Source of the DNA: Megalonaias nervosa
Lineage: Eukaryota; Mollusca; Bivalvia; Unionida; Unionidae
Length of the DNA: 64,000 nucleotides
Direction of reading: 5' to 3'
NCBI GenBank assembly: GCA_016617855.1
Contig: JAECUM010001155.1
Coordinates: forward strand, 124,001-188,000
The translations under genes and the position numbers were made by a program. Positions 25,440 through 57,659 of this stretch are shown here, in pieces; within the stretch, counting starts at the first letter, position 1, and every line of letters begins with the position of its first letter. The notes beneath the pieces were generated by a model that worked only from the letters and a program-made list of their open reading frames with translations, did not search any database and had not been told where the DNA came from.

Positions 25440-27080
25440 TATTATGTGCTCATTTTCTTATTCTACCTAAGGCTTAATTATATAAACGAAAATACACTAC
25501 CAGAAACAAAGCAACTGAATTTATGCTGTATTCCAAACTAAATACACAAGTGCAGATTCATCAGTATACAATGTTATTAATGCGCACATAACTCCGCCCA
25601 GGTAAATTTGAACTTGGTCACGAGCAAGACATCAATTTTGAAAGAAAACGGTGTTTTGGTCTACTTAAAATTGAAATTTTGAGGCATATTGTAAATGAAT
25701 GCACATTGCAACAACTTTTCCATTTGGTCTGGAATAGATAGATTTTGGTATTTATGTCAATTCTACTGAATTTTGTGATTATGGACTGGATTTATCTGTG
25801 TAAATTCTACATGAAGTACATCTGATTTCAGCAGCGAGGGAGCAGCGTGTTGACATCTGCAAGTGTGTTTCTGTTGTCACTGAATGCTTGGAATCATAAT
25901 TTGGGAAAAATATGAACTCTTTCAATTGTAATTATCAAAAAGATGCTATGGCATATAATGTTCATTTCGAGTGCAGTAAGAAGGATGTAATTGCCCTTGG
26001 AATGTAGTCGAAATTATAGTACAATTTCAAAATGTGTAATCAAGCTTTTGAATCCATGACATGGCTCATGCAATTTGGATTTGCAGAACTATGAAAGTAC
26101 ATTTTGAGGAAATTCAGGATGTAAAACTAAGTATATTTTTTGCCATTCTTATTAGCTAAAGAAGACATGGTTATGCCTTGTCAATTGCATTTTATTTGTA
26201 GGGATTCAGCAATTTTTTTTACCTGTCTGGCATCTATAGCTAGCCTAAATCCGAAACAGTGTATCAAAAAAGTTAACGCGGAATATTGCAAAGCAGCTGG
26301 TATGTGGCAGTCCAAGAAACATCTGCTTTAGTTCATTCAGAAACAAATTTAATCAACCAAAACGAAAAGCATCTACTACATGAGTGAACATGATTTGTTT
26401 ACAAAGTAGTTCCTAATACACTATTGAGCACACGTGTCATGCATGTGAGTGCAATATTAAGGTGTGCAATATCATAAAATATTGCACGATTCTGACAATG
26501 TAAAGTTAACGGAGACAAAAATGAACATATAATAATTATATAATGTTAGCATGAAATGACATTAGTTAGAACATGAGTTGATGTAGTGGAGTAAATATTG
26601 ACATTCCAAATGCTATGGCATAATGAGGTATTAGGATACACTGCGCAATCGTGCTGTTTTTTCTGGTTTGCAGGTAACTGTACCCATTTCTTTGTAAATA
26701 GTACTTTCTGTTCAAAAATCTTGACCCATGTAAAAATAATGAGTCACATCAAGCATTTGTAAATGGCAGATTGACATGGATAAAAACAATTTCAAAATTG
26801 ATAGATTTTGTTACGAGGTTTAAAGTAGCCCTTATGAATGGCAAATTCAGAACTATGGCCAGCTTTTTTTCCAGTCATTTGTTTTTGCAATCATTTGTCA
26901 GTAGCTTTCAACTGCCAACAAAGGCTGTATGATGCCCATCCACTATCTTGTTCATTTCTGTGGATAAAACCTATATTTAATAATCAAACCTGCCACATAC
27001 AGGAAAAGCCCAAACTAACCTTTGTACACAGATTCACCTTGAAAATTGGTTTCTGAACAAATACCATGTGCTGAATATTC
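25440..27080. other. Intergenic DNA with no feature seen
   Basis: No coding block or named repeat was recognised. Confidence 0.4.
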
Positions 27081-27082
27081 TT

Positions 27083-27137
27083 GTCATCATCATCATTATC
27101 ATCATCATCATTATTATTATTATTATTATTATTATTC
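27083..27137. repeat. (ATC/ATT)n trinucleotide microsatellite
   Basis: A run of CATCAT/TATTAT triplets. An Ile-rich open frame through it is an artefact. Confidence 0.93.
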
Positions 27138-27879
27138 TATATGCACTATATGACAAAATGGGAATGTTTTATGTGCACTATATGACAAAATCATACAAAT
27201 GTTCCATCCTATTGTTCTGTTCCACACAAGACTACTGTATCCTGCTCGCTTTAATCAATTCATACAAATCCTGATTCATTTGAAATATACACTTTCTTTT
27301 CTTTGTTCATCTTGATCACCCATTTGCTCAACTGAGATTAAAAGACAATTTATGTGATAAGTCTGTGATGAACAGGAAATAAAAAGAAGCCTTACATGGC
27401 TGTTTAGTTTGGCTTCACCTGCCATGATAGATATGGAATTTTAAATATTGAACGACTATCTTGGAGTAAATTGAGTACAAGACACAAACTGTTTTAACAT
27501 CAATTCTTATGATATTCCACTATGTAAACAATGCCTTCTTCATGAAGCAAAAATTTAGATTGCATCAACTGAGGGGTCACTATAGAAACATGTCAATAAA
27601 TGCTTAAGCAGGGAGAAACCATCGTTTGGTTAGGAAACAAGTGGCCAGGAAAGACAGATGACCATTATATACAGGATATTTATATAGGAAACTTAGCAGG
27701 GGGAAAATTAGAATGACCTATTCTGAAAAGGTGACAGCTGAGTAATGTGATCATTCAGACATGTGTGACTTTATTTGAATAGTATGCATGTAAAAATAAA
27801 CAGGCACTACAAATGGCACATTACACACATAACCTGTATTTATTAGTCCTCTGTCAGCACTAGAAGTGTGTAGTTGACT

Positions 27880-28520
27880 TGTCAACCCACAAGTGTCAAA
27901 GACCTGGACCATTGGAATAAATTTACTGTGCAGAAACCAATCTTTTCTTAATAGACTGACGGTTCAACTCCAAAATTTATCTGGCATTTTAAATACTCAA
28001 AGTGTAAGCCATTCACAAAGTTTGGTCAAGGAACTTAATCTGAAACAAAAGTTATCCTGCAAAACCTATTTTATTTAGCCACAGTGACACTGATTTTGAC
28101 CCTTGACCTCAAAATCAACAGCCTCTTCATTAACTTAAATGCAAACCCTCCACAAACTTTGGTCCAGGTAGTTGGTAGAGAACTGAAGTTAATATGCAGA
28201 ATTGAAAAACATTTCTTTTTCAAAGAACAGTGACCTTGAGAAACTCTAGTAAAGGTACAGTTGAGAACTAAACATTTTTGTGGAAAAACCATTTGTCTTC
28301 TATCACAGTGACCTTGACCTTTCATTAAATCAATAGACTTCTTTGAACTACATGTGAAAGCCATCCACAAAGTCTGGTCTTCATGCAGAACTAATTTTAC
28401 TATGCAAAACTCCATTTATCTTTCAGTGACCTTGACCTTTCACTACTTGACCCCAAAATCAATAGATTTCTTTCTCTTGTCAAGAACAACTTCTAAATTT
28501 TTTGCAAATGTAGGTGCTGT
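27880..28520 (+). repeat. Diverged tandem repeat containing GTGACCTTGACC
   Basis: About four to five degenerate units carry CAGTGACCTTGACCTTTCA, CCAAAATCAATAGA, AAGCCATCCACAAAGTCTGGT and TATGCAAAAC in constant order. I recall GACCTTGACCT-type arrays as common in bivalve genomes, which supports but does not prove the host call. Confidence 0.6.
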
Positions 28521-28919
28521 TAAAATGAAGTTATCATGCAAAAATGGAAAAGTTAGACAGACATGATCATAGCATAATACTACAACACAAGATGGTTGTA
28601 CTGTACTTGAAATGTTGCTTGAATTACTGCACACTTTTAAACAATAGTACCACAACAAGCTTGTCTTACTCTGGGAAACAATGCATGGAATCCCATTTAT
28701 TATGAACTTGTACCTAGAGAATTTGCATATATGTAAAAATGATGATAAAAACCTATATTTAACTAATAAGAAAAATTCTTTTTGAACTATTTCATGGGCC
28801 CCATCACAATTCATTACCAGTTTTGTCCACACTAAAATGGCAATCACTCTCCTGTCACTGCTGGTACAGGGATGCAGAATAGGTTTGATGTACCATCCAG
28901 TGTATTGTATGACTAATGG

Positions 28920-29130
28920 AAATGGTAGCTGCAGTGGTTCAATGGAAAACTGCCAGGCTTGCAGCCAAAAGGGTGTTAGTTCAAATCTTATCATTAAATC
29001 CAACAATGTCAGATACAGTGGTGCAAGGCACTTTACTCATATTGCCTCTGCACCAAATAACCTATTGGTATTGCTGTGTCATGGAACACCAAAGTTCCTG
29101 ATTATGTAATGCTATGCCAAGAAAACTAGG
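28920..29130 (+). mobile_element. tRNA-like SINE of another family
   Basis: The head has GCAGTGGTTCAATGG and a B-box-like AGTTCAAATCTT (about 28978-28990). A body with GTGCAAGGCACTTTACTCAT follows, resembling the conserved core of some mollusc SINEs. The ends are not sharply defined. Confidence 0.5.
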
Positions 29131-29139
29131 AGAGAAGTT

Positions 29140-30780
29140 GTGCAAAGAAGTGACCACAAAGTGAAGATGAAATTGTGAGTTGACCAGTGATAACAGACTG
29201 GTCTTGAGATATCAACCTTAACAAACCTAGAAATGTCATTTATGTGTTCACCTCTTTTGTCATTTCATTACCATAGCTTTTGCATAAATCCCAATTTGTA
29301 TGTAACCCCCTACCAATTTCAGTAACGAAACTCTTAATGTGATAACAAATACACAGCACTTAGTCATTTCCTTTATTGATTTATAATTTCTAACCTAATT
29401 GAGACCCTAACACTGTTGTCATCAACACATTTCATGCCTAACAGACTTTCCAACGACTATGGGCTAGTCTATTTTCCTTGGACAACAGAGTGACGTAGTT
29501 CATCCTAGTATTCAGTAACTGCCAGATAATTCTGTAAATTACCATAAGCCTGACATTTGAGAGTCAGAGCACTTTGCACACTGCTTGTTAAATCCACATC
29601 AAAGACATATTTGTAGTTGTCATTCTTTTCCTTTGCTTGATTCAACATTGTAAATATTGGAAGCAGACACTGTAGTATATAGCTTCAGTGTACATACATG
29701 TGTAGCTGTGCATCCACCCCTTCACCGAAAATGGACTTGTCCAGGAACTGGAAATGACCAGTGAACAAGGTTGTCTTCTACACTGAAAACTTCCATTTGG
29801 TATGAAACATGCAGATGTTAATGGTGTTAGGGCCCCTCTGGTCATAATCATGTTGGAAATTATAAAGCAATGAATTAACTAACTTCTTTGTATCGTTTAT
29901 CTCGGCTATGCTTTTCTTTTTTAAAATTAGTATGGGGATACAAACAAATTGGGAAGTACATTCAGACTATACACTCAAGACAGTAATACAAGCATTCTTC
30001 TGTGACAGTTATGAGCTATTCTTTTTAGTAATAAACACAACATAATTGAACAACACAGTTATTGAATCTATTTACAAATCAATGACCTTGGATAGCATCT
30101 GAAAGTATGTACTGGGTCCTGTAGCTCTGCTGCCTGAGAGTAGGCAAATTTTGTTTTAATTCCCTGTTCCTGCAGATGAAACAAGGTATAACTTGGCCAC
30201 TGGAACAAAATTGTGTGTAGTTCAGATTCACTGACAGCACATGCAGCTTGATCAAAGCTAATGCTATAAGGAAGCAAATTTTGTATGTTAATAGCTTAAG
30301 CAATGTTGAAAGCAGGGGATCATAGAGGAATTAAGCTATAGGTTCCATTTTGGGAAAATGGTGAGCAAGTGGGTCCGTGTAGATCAAAATTGGACAAGTT
30401 GGAAAGATCCTTTTTGCAATCAATATCATCTCTTCCAAGACATCTGAACTTGTCTGAAATAATGGAATGGTATCCACTAATTGCAATATGGGCTTACATG
30501 TTTCCCGCAAATAGGAAAAAATAGAGTTAGCTAACTGAGGAATGGAAGGTATAAGTGGTATGAGTTTGTGAAAACTTGTCACGTACCCCATTTTGGGCAG
30601 AGGACCTTCTAACTGCTGATGTCCTCTCCACATCTTAATCACAAAACTCCTTGTAATACAAGGCATCCCTGACTGTGAAAGAAGAGTTTCCTTGGACATA
30701 AATATAAAAGTCAGCTAGAGCAGTGTGAGGGTTGTTACAAAATTCCTGGTACGTCTCTTGCAAGATTGAGCAAGTCACTG
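29140..30780. other. Intergenic DNA with no firm feature
   Basis: It holds several short open frames on the - strand without recognisable content. Part may be further decayed DIRS-like sequence continuing from the 30790 fragment, but I could not align it by eye. Confidence 0.35.
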
Positions 30781-30789
30781 ATATGTCCC

Positions 30790-31020
30790 ATTACAGAGAA
30801 GCAAATGTAACTATTTTGAAGCCTTGACTCTCATTTTCTATATTATTTTCTGTACTTACAGGAAAGGCATAGCCCCATCCTACACACACCACCCACACTG
30901 ACTGATAGGGCATCAACAGTCCAGGCTTCTGGGTCTGGGAAGGGATGAAGTCATTCCACATTATGGCAATGGGTCTACTATTTGTCAGTCGCATATAATT
31001 TAAATTCTATGAAAAACTAG
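30790..31020 (-). pseudogene. Fragment of a DIRS-like RNase H region
   Basis: The - strand reads HPFPDPEAWTVDALSVSV, then in another frame GYAFPVSTEN. This matches the PDPxAxxVDALS...GYAFPP signature near the end of the RNase H region of DIRS-like elements. It is short and frame-broken. Confidence 0.5.
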
Positions 31021-31831
31021 ATGGATGGAGGGACCACTCCATATGAAGCTGGTGGCCTCTCCTCAACAGTGAATTGGCCCAGACATTAAGCCTGTCTGTA
31101 GTTTGTCAGACTTCACTGCATATACGGTATTGGGCACACTAATGAAGGACTCGGATACCATAGCATAGAGGGAGATAAATATTTAGGGCCTTCTCTTGCA
31201 TTATCCACTTGCTACAGAATATCCAGAAGCATGTTATCAAGTGTGCAGATTGTGACTTCCAGCAGAAAGTGGGGGGTCCAAAAGTGTTTGATTTTGGTCA
31301 AGATCACAATCTAGTGGTCTAAATGGCCCTAAAAGGGCCATCTGCAGAGGTCACAATGAAGGTGGCTAAACACCACAAGTACACTGCCACAAAGAGTGGG
31401 TCAAAAAGAAACTCCTTCATAGTATACATCCTGCCGGACAACATCTAAGACTCAGAGACAATAGAGTCAATAAAATTGGGAGGAAAATGAACCAGGTAGA
31501 GATAACTGGATACTCCATGCTTATGTACACAAAATGTAGAGTCCAATTTCTCCACATCTGCATTAAACTGTGAAGTAGGGAGAGAAGGTTGTTTATATTC
31601 TGAATTACAACCAAAGTTGTTTTGCACATTACTGTCTAGGTATGTTGCCATGAATCTGGAGGAAGACACACTGAAATGGGATATGGCACAGTCCAACATC
31701 AAGGCAAAATGACTGAGATTGAGACTGAAGGGAAGGGTGCAGATTTGGTACACTTTCTTGAGGTAGCTGAAATTAAGGAACTTGCAAGATACTGAATGAA
31801 TAGGTATATGAAAATATGCATCAGAATGATC

Positions 31832-31842
31832 ACACACACACA

Positions 31843-31923
<81 letters not shown>
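31832..31923. repeat. (CA)n-(TA)n-(CA)n compound microsatellite
   Basis: A TA run of about 70 bp bordered on both sides by CA repeats. Long Tyr/Ile-repeat open frames on both strands are artefacts. Confidence 0.95.
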
Positions 31924-32345
31924 GACTGAGACAGACCGATGTAAAGATGCATATGGAGGTTATTTCCTAATGTTAACATGATCAGGCAAAGGTATTTAGC
32001 AGTGAAAGGTGTTATATGTGAATATCTTGTACCTCCCAGGCACATTTTATTTCATATGAGTTTATGAAGCAAGAAATAGTGACATATCTTCAAGTACAAT
32101 TTTTACAAGACATGAACAAGACAAATCACATTCCCAGCTTTTCAGAATTTAGCAAGCAAATGAAGAAACTTCCATTTCCATTGGACAAGTAACTGTTCCA
32201 TTTGCATTTGTCATCCCCATTTGTGCATAATCCAAAAGATTAAGTTTTTTTCCTTTATAAGACTGCAAGTTCATTAGAGAGATTGGTGGCCATGCTATAA
32301 ATGATGTAAAAAAGGAAGCAACACCAATTACAACTTCAGTATTTA

Positions 32346-52872
<20,527 letters not shown>

Positions 52873-53440
52873 TGTTTACTTTTAGGTTTACTTGCACATG
52901 TATCTCAACTTCCGTCTTGATAGTCTAAAAGAAATTTCGGAGTGGGATGATTGAATAATTCCGGAAATCGAATCAGCAAATGTTTACGGGGTTGGGAGGG
53001 GTGGGGGTTATTTAATGGCATTTTGGTCCGACGTCTTATTCTTTTGAGCAAGTGTTGAAATGTATGACAGTATTATGCATTTGGAAAGAAAACAAGTGGA
53101 CAGCAAAGACTGGATAGGTTAACCTCGATTATACGCAGTTTTAAGGACGGCTATATTTTATTACAAAACCATTTTGTGCGTAGTCTGTGATTCACCTGAC
53201 CTTTCTCACCCAGTCTTAGATATATTTAGACAATTAGACAGTGTATTAAAAATCGTCAAATGTATCAGTAAAGTATGCAAAAAAAATAGTTGCACGGATA
53301 CAATTATCGCTGCAACGTTGTATTTCGTCGTCGTCGCAACGTTAATTTTTTGGCCACTGAAGCGAAACAATTTACCGTTGCAACTTTATTTTAACATATT
53401 TGTCATTGCAATAATATTCATATGCTGTAGCAACGATGTT

Positions 53441-53665
53441 CACCTACCGTACATCACGTTGTAAAGATCCTCACCTACCGTACATCACGTTGTAAAGATG
53501 CTCTCCTACCGTACATCACGTTGTAAAGATGCTCAACTAACGTACATCACATTGTATAGATGCTCAACTATCGTACATGACGTTGAAAAGTTGTTCTCCT
53601 ACCGTACATCCCATTGAAAAGTAATTCATCAACCATACATCCCGTTAAAACCTTATTCACCTACT
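53441..53665 (+). repeat. 31-bp tandem array upstream of DPH5
   Basis: About seven units of CCTACCGTACATCACGTTGT plus AAAGATGCTCT, increasingly diverged to the right. It lies about 570-790 bp upstream of the DPH5 start codon. Confidence 0.9.
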
Positions 53666-53673
53666 ACGACTTC

Positions 53674-53709
53674 TAGTACTACTACTACTGCTACTACTAC
53701 TACTACTAC

Positions 53710-53747
<38 letters not shown>

Positions 53748-53748
53748 G
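53674..53748. repeat. (CTA)n-(TAA)n microsatellite
   Basis: Trinucleotide runs of ACT then AAT. Confidence 0.94.
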
Positions 53749-53866
53749 AAGGTAATACAATTAGCAGTACAAACATTACGTTCTCATCATGCCCTCCAAA
53801 ACAGAATAAAAAACAGCAGAAAGCACAAATAAGCAAGTAAACAAACTTTTCTTAAAGCTTGAGCTC

Positions 53867-53870
<4 letters not shown>

Positions 53871-53951
<81 letters not shown>
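53871..53951. repeat. (CT)n-(CA)n compound microsatellite
   Basis: About 50 bp CT followed by about 30 bp CA. Confidence 0.95.
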
Positions 53952-53953
<2 letters not shown>

Positions 53954-54129
53954 TGGAAACATATCATATCTACACACTTAGAAGACCTTTGTATAATGTA
54001 TTTGTTGCAACCATTCTTAAACCATTCCTTATTGGTAATTAGTAGCGAATTTCACAAGAACACTCCTGGAAAAAAAAAGGAGATTTTTCTTGACCAGTCA
54101 GATTTTGCTAATTGGACAAAAAGATTGTT

Positions 54130-54525
54130 TGTATCCAGTGATCTTAAGTGATATGAAGACAGAGGACAAGTTATGAAGTGGAGTCAGCAGTCAATGTCAA
54201 GTTTTCATTCAGGTATTCAGAGGACCACTTGTGAAGTGGAGTCAGCAATCAATACCAAGTTTTCCCTCAGGTTTTCATTGGACCTGTTGTGAAGCGAAGT
54301 CGGCAATCAATGTCAGGTTTTCATTATGGTATTTAGAGGACAAGTTATGAAATGGAGTCAGAAATCAATACTAAGTTTTCATTCAAGTATTCAGAAGACA
54401 AGTTGTGAAGTGGAGTCAGCAATCAATGTTAAGTTTTCATTCAAGTATTCAGAAGACAAGTTGTGAAGTGGAGTCAGCAATCAATGTTAAGTCTTCATTC
54501 AGGTATTCAGAAGACAAGTTATGAA
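54130..54525 (+). repeat. 58-bp tandem array
   Basis: About six to seven units of GAGGACAAGTTATGAAGTGG, AGTCAGCAATCAATGTCAAG and TTTTCATTCAGGTATTCA. The array edges are clear on both sides. Confidence 0.9.
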
Positions 54526-54899
54526 GATCTTTGAACACGTAAATAAGTTTGTGGTGAGTGATTCTATTTTTATATTGAGCCAGTCTGATTCTTTAAGAAC
54601 TGTGGGATGGTGCAAGAGCATTAGCATCTATAATCAAACACGCTGCTCACAGTTGCAGTTTGGAATGTTGATCAATATCTTCTTTGCATGCATTATCCAA
54701 ATAGTGCATGCATAGTCAATCCGAGTACGATGTAACCATTATAGAATAATTAAATTGCTTTTCGATTACAAGGCGGGATAAAATTCTGTAACATAGATTT
54801 TATATAAAAATGGGCAAAGATGACGTTTTATGTACATAATGTCCTAAAAGCTTTTGATTGCTCACATGATCTAAATTGACTACATCAAGCATTCGGGTT

Positions 54900-55590
54900 G
54901 ATTGCAGTGACTTTGATCATATTCTTTGAACCAATTAATATTTAATTTGATTTCTTCAGGTTGATTCTCATAAAATTAGCTTAATTATCTTGTAGGTTGC
55001 TTGAGGAAGTCGACACTCACCGCATATGCAACCGCTGTGGAGATGGCCATAAGGTCGTCAAGTTGTGATGTATGAAATTAAAGGTCAGACAACACTCTAA
55101 AGCTCATTCTAGTCGCAGGTCACGCAATTCGAGAAACGTCTCTATTAAAGTAATGCTGGAGAAAGAGTATATTGCCGCCTAACCACCCACCCCTCCCCCA
55201 AAATATCGTTCAAGTTCGGGATCGACGGAACAATTGCTTTCACCGTTGGCGAGCCGATCGACAACCACTTCAATGACCGCGTCATCATGTGAGCTATAAT
55301 GATCTGATAAATATTGATATCAAGGTGAAACACTGGAATCTGCGCCAAGGCGCTCAACAGACATCATGCATTCGCGGGCGAATAATTAAGGTTCTAGCTC
55401 AACCTGTTCATGGAGAAACTATTACCTGTACTCAAAGCCTGACGATCCACAAGGTTTTTGACTCACCAGCATATCAGAGGTAGAGGCAGAGAAGCGGTGG
55501 TGCATTAACAAGAAGTACCATCGTGCCGATAGCATGCTCGATGGCGCGGACGGCACCCTGACCATCCTGCAAATGGTGGGTGGGGTTACC
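54900..55590. other. GC-richer stretch without an assignable gene
   Basis: Base composition rises compared with the AT-rich DNA to the left. Fragments such as GTIAFTVGEPIDNHFNDR (about 55226-55280, + strand) look protein-like but are interrupted by stops. It could be eroded sequence from the virus-like region to the right or an unrelated relic. Confidence 0.3.
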
Positions 55591-55594
55591 TCCT

Positions 55595-55800
55595 GACAGT
55601 AGTATAGTGGGGCTGTCTAGGGACAATGGAAATCTCAGTCAAAAAGGGCCTGGGGCTGTCTAGGGACAATGGGAATTTAATATGGGCAAAACCCCTGGGA
55701 CTGTCTAGGGACAATGGGAATTTAACATGGGCAAAACCCTTGGGTTTGCTAGGGACAATGGGAATTTAACATAGGTTGGGTTTGTATAGGGTCAATAGGA
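55595..55800 (+). repeat. About 45-bp tandem array
   Basis: Four to five units of GGGCTGTCTAGGGACAATGG with GAATTTAACATGGGCAAAAC. Confidence 0.88.
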
Positions 55801-55904
55801 ATGGAACAGGTGAGGTGACGTTACGGTTCTGGACGATGGCAACAATGTTGCAAGTGGCTGACCTCAATCGGGCCAAACAGCAAACAGTGACAGCGGGAAA
55901 AAGC

Positions 55905-56115
55905 GGGTTGCGGGTGGCTGGTGGCGGGTAAGTTCAGCTAGTTCAGCGGTGAAACTATACCAGTAATAACGTTTGGCGGGGCGGGTAAGTTCAGCTTGTT
56001 CAGCGGTGAACTATACGAATAATAGCACTTGGCGGGGCGGGACATATAACTTGATATAACGCTTGACTGAACGTGTTAAGTCCAGCTAGTTCAGCGGTGA
56101 AACTATACGAATAGA
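55905..56115 (+). repeat. About 60-70 bp tandem array, three units
   Basis: Three diverged units of GGCGGGTAAGTTCAGCTAGT with TCAGCGGTGAAACTATACGA. Confidence 0.85.
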
Positions 56116-56189
56116 TTGGAAGATTCCATAGTCAGGCTGAGAGATTCCGCCAAACTAGGAATAAAATATAAGTATATTACTGGATATAC

Positions 56190-56232
56190 ATAAACAAACA
56201 AACAAATACACAAACAAACAAACAAACAAACA
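56190..56232. repeat. (CAAA)n microsatellite
   Basis: Runs of AAAC tetranucleotides. Confidence 0.93.
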
Positions 56233-56291
56233 ATTAAACAAAGACACACATATGGCAAAATCAATGATATCTCTTTTCGAGGAAATGGAGT

Positions 56292-56307
56292 GGCCCTGAA
56301 AAAGGCC
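56292..56307 (-). terminator. Histone-type mRNA 3' stem-loop (- strand gene)
   Basis: On the - strand the sequence is GGCCTTTTTCAGGGCC, a 6-bp stem with TTTC loop. It is preceded by ACCAAA and followed by ACTCCA and then a purine-rich GAAAAGAGAT that could be the histone downstream element. It starts 29 nt after the stop codon at 56336, the spacing usual for replication-dependent histone genes. Confidence 0.85.
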
Positions 56308-56335
56308 TTTGGTATTTTATGTTAACACCATTCCG

Positions 56336-56557
56336 TTAACATAGAGGGCATCTCACGGATCTTCTTCTCTTCCTCAAACTTCGTCTGACCTCCGGACCAT
56401 ACATTAAGCCTCCTTGCCTCTCCACATAGATCGTTCGTTTCCAAAGGTCTGTCTTGGTGATCTGGGTGATAGCCCATGATGATCCGACATATATGGGATA
56501 GTCCGGGTTGAACAGCATCGACGATAGGAGGGTAGACGATTCTACGTTAGTCCACAT
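56336..56557 (-). CDS. Small basic protein gene with histone-type ends; unknown family
   Basis: A 73-residue open frame from an ATG 44 bp downstream of a TATAAAA box (56607-56601, - strand) to TAA at 56338-56336. I do not recognise the product; it is not a histone. The N-terminal half is mixed with a hydrophobic patch (SSMLFNPDYPIYVGSSWAI). The C-terminal half is strongly basic and ends RRSLRKRRRSVRCPLC. It is followed by a canonical histone 3' stem-loop and divergently paired with the + strand gene at 56785. Promoter, lack of intron and 3' end suggest S-phase-linked expression of a DNA-binding or packaging-type basic protein, which is inference. It may be truncated, because 73 residues is short for such a cassette. 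Confidence 0.5.
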   Translation of the reverse strand: MWTNVESSTLLSSMLFNPDYPIYVGSSWAITQITKTDLWKRTIYVERQGGLMYGPEVRRSLRKRRRSVRCPLC

Positions 56558-56600
56558 TTTGTGACGAGAACAGGTGAAGGGAATGAAGTGAACCGTGGTT

Positions 56601-56737
56601 TTTTATAGTGGAAGAGCGGATCGAAACGGATTAAGTTCTTTCACCAATCCTAACACGCGTTATAAAACTCAGTCATAGAGCGGAGTCTGTCTTCCAATCC
56701 GAAGAGAGCTACCTGTGACGTCACATTCCCTATATAG
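56601..56737. promoter_or_regulatory. Bidirectional promoter with CCAAT, CRE and TATA elements
   Basis: The 227-bp gap between the divergent start codons contains TATAAAA on the - strand (56607-56601) and TATATAG on the + strand (56731-56737). Between them are two CCAAT boxes (56644-56648 and 56694-56698), a further TATAAAA (56661-56667) and a palindromic TGACGTCA (56716-56723), the full CRE. This layout matches divergent histone gene pairs. Confidence 0.7.
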
Positions 56738-56784
56738 GTGCGCTAGTGTCTCTGCGCAGTGAATCTGTGTGACAGAGCTAGAAC

Positions 56785-57440
56785 ATGACGGAAACTAAGA
56801 AGACCATGAATTGGGGTGCACCGGCCGTGGAGACGAGAAGTGATGGCATAGCAGCGGCTACCAAAGACAACATGGTCCTACTTGACCGATTTTAAATGGG
56901 ATTTAGTGGATTTTTTCTCTTCTTCGCAAGAATTTGTTCCGGTACCAGCACCTTCGCCACCTTCTTCTTCCTTACCACACGTCGAGGATTTTAAACAGAG
57001 ACAGAAAGAAGAATTGGAGAAATTTTTGCAACAGCAGAAAGAAGCAGAACAAGCTTTTCTCCTTCAACAGCAACAGCGAGAAGAAGAGGAAAGAAGGAAC
57101 GACAGGAAGAAGAAGCAGAGAAGAAACAAGGTCTAGGAGAGAAGGAGGGCGATAAAAGTCAAACGGTAACGGTACTCTTCGACATTTTGGCAGAGTTAAG
57201 GAGTCTGAAACAAATGTATCATACTTCTTTATTATGACCCAAGAGAAAAAGACCTTCCTGAGCCAAACAGCCCAACCCTGTCCACACACCAACTACGCCT
57301 GAGATACCCCCCTAGTGATTTTTACCAAGTCATGGACACGAACAGGTCCAGAAGTCGGCCTTGGTCGTGGCAAAGGGATAAGACAGTTAAAGCTCATTAC
57401 TTCCCGTTCCTGAGTTTGTTTTTTGTTTTAAAAAAAAACA
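56785..57440 (+). pseudogene. Coiled-coil, Glu/Gln/Arg-rich protein gene, frame-broken; unknown family
   Basis: It starts with ATG 48 bp after TATATAG. The likely coding track changes frame at least three times. The first segment runs from 56785 to a stop at 56893-56895. The second (about 56882-57136) starts TDFKWDLVDFF, has a Pro/Ser linker and a long Glu/Gln coiled coil. The third (to TGA at 57235) contains SQTVTVLFDILAELRSLKQM. The fourth stays open past 57440 and includes STHQLRLRYPP and SRSRPWSWQRDK. The charge pattern changes from acidic coil to basic tail. No histone fold is visible. It is followed by a histone-type stem-loop. I cannot name the family; a structural or core protein of the neighbouring virus-like element is one possibility. 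Confidence 0.5.
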
Positions 57441-57446
57441 CCCAAC

Positions 57447-57462
57447 GGTCCTTTTCAGGGCC
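57447..57462 (+). terminator. Histone-type mRNA 3' stem-loop (+ strand gene)
   Basis: GGTCCTTTTCAGGGCC, a 6-bp stem (one G-T pair) with TTTC loop. It is preceded by CCCAAC and followed by the classical ACCCA and a downstream AAAGAGATAAT. The downstream block is related to the one after the - strand stem-loop, so both 3' ends probably share origin. Confidence 0.87.
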
Positions 57463-57659
57463 ACCCACTTCTTTCGTAAAGAGATAATATTCATTTGCCA
57501 AAATCAATTAAAACTCAAAATCCCTTTTTATCCCCATGATGGACGTGTGTGAGTGTGTGACTATAGGTCCTTATTCTAAAACATCAAAACCAAGAGACAC
57601 ATACATTTTTCTTTCCGGTATATTCTGGTACAAGTATACAATCCAATGTCACATCACAT

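Noticed and set aside
30331..30699. 122-codon - strand protein gene
   Set aside because: No recognised motif or promoter; it lies downstream of a DIRS-like fragment and may be part of that decayed element.
31445..31920. 157-codon - strand open frame beginning with a Tyr/Ile repeat
   Set aside because: It starts in a TA microsatellite and then runs through unrecognised sequence without conserved blocks.
56336..56557. Histone H4 (RQG..MYG resembles the H4 end)
   Set aside because: The rest shows no histone fold residues and the short resemblance is within chance.
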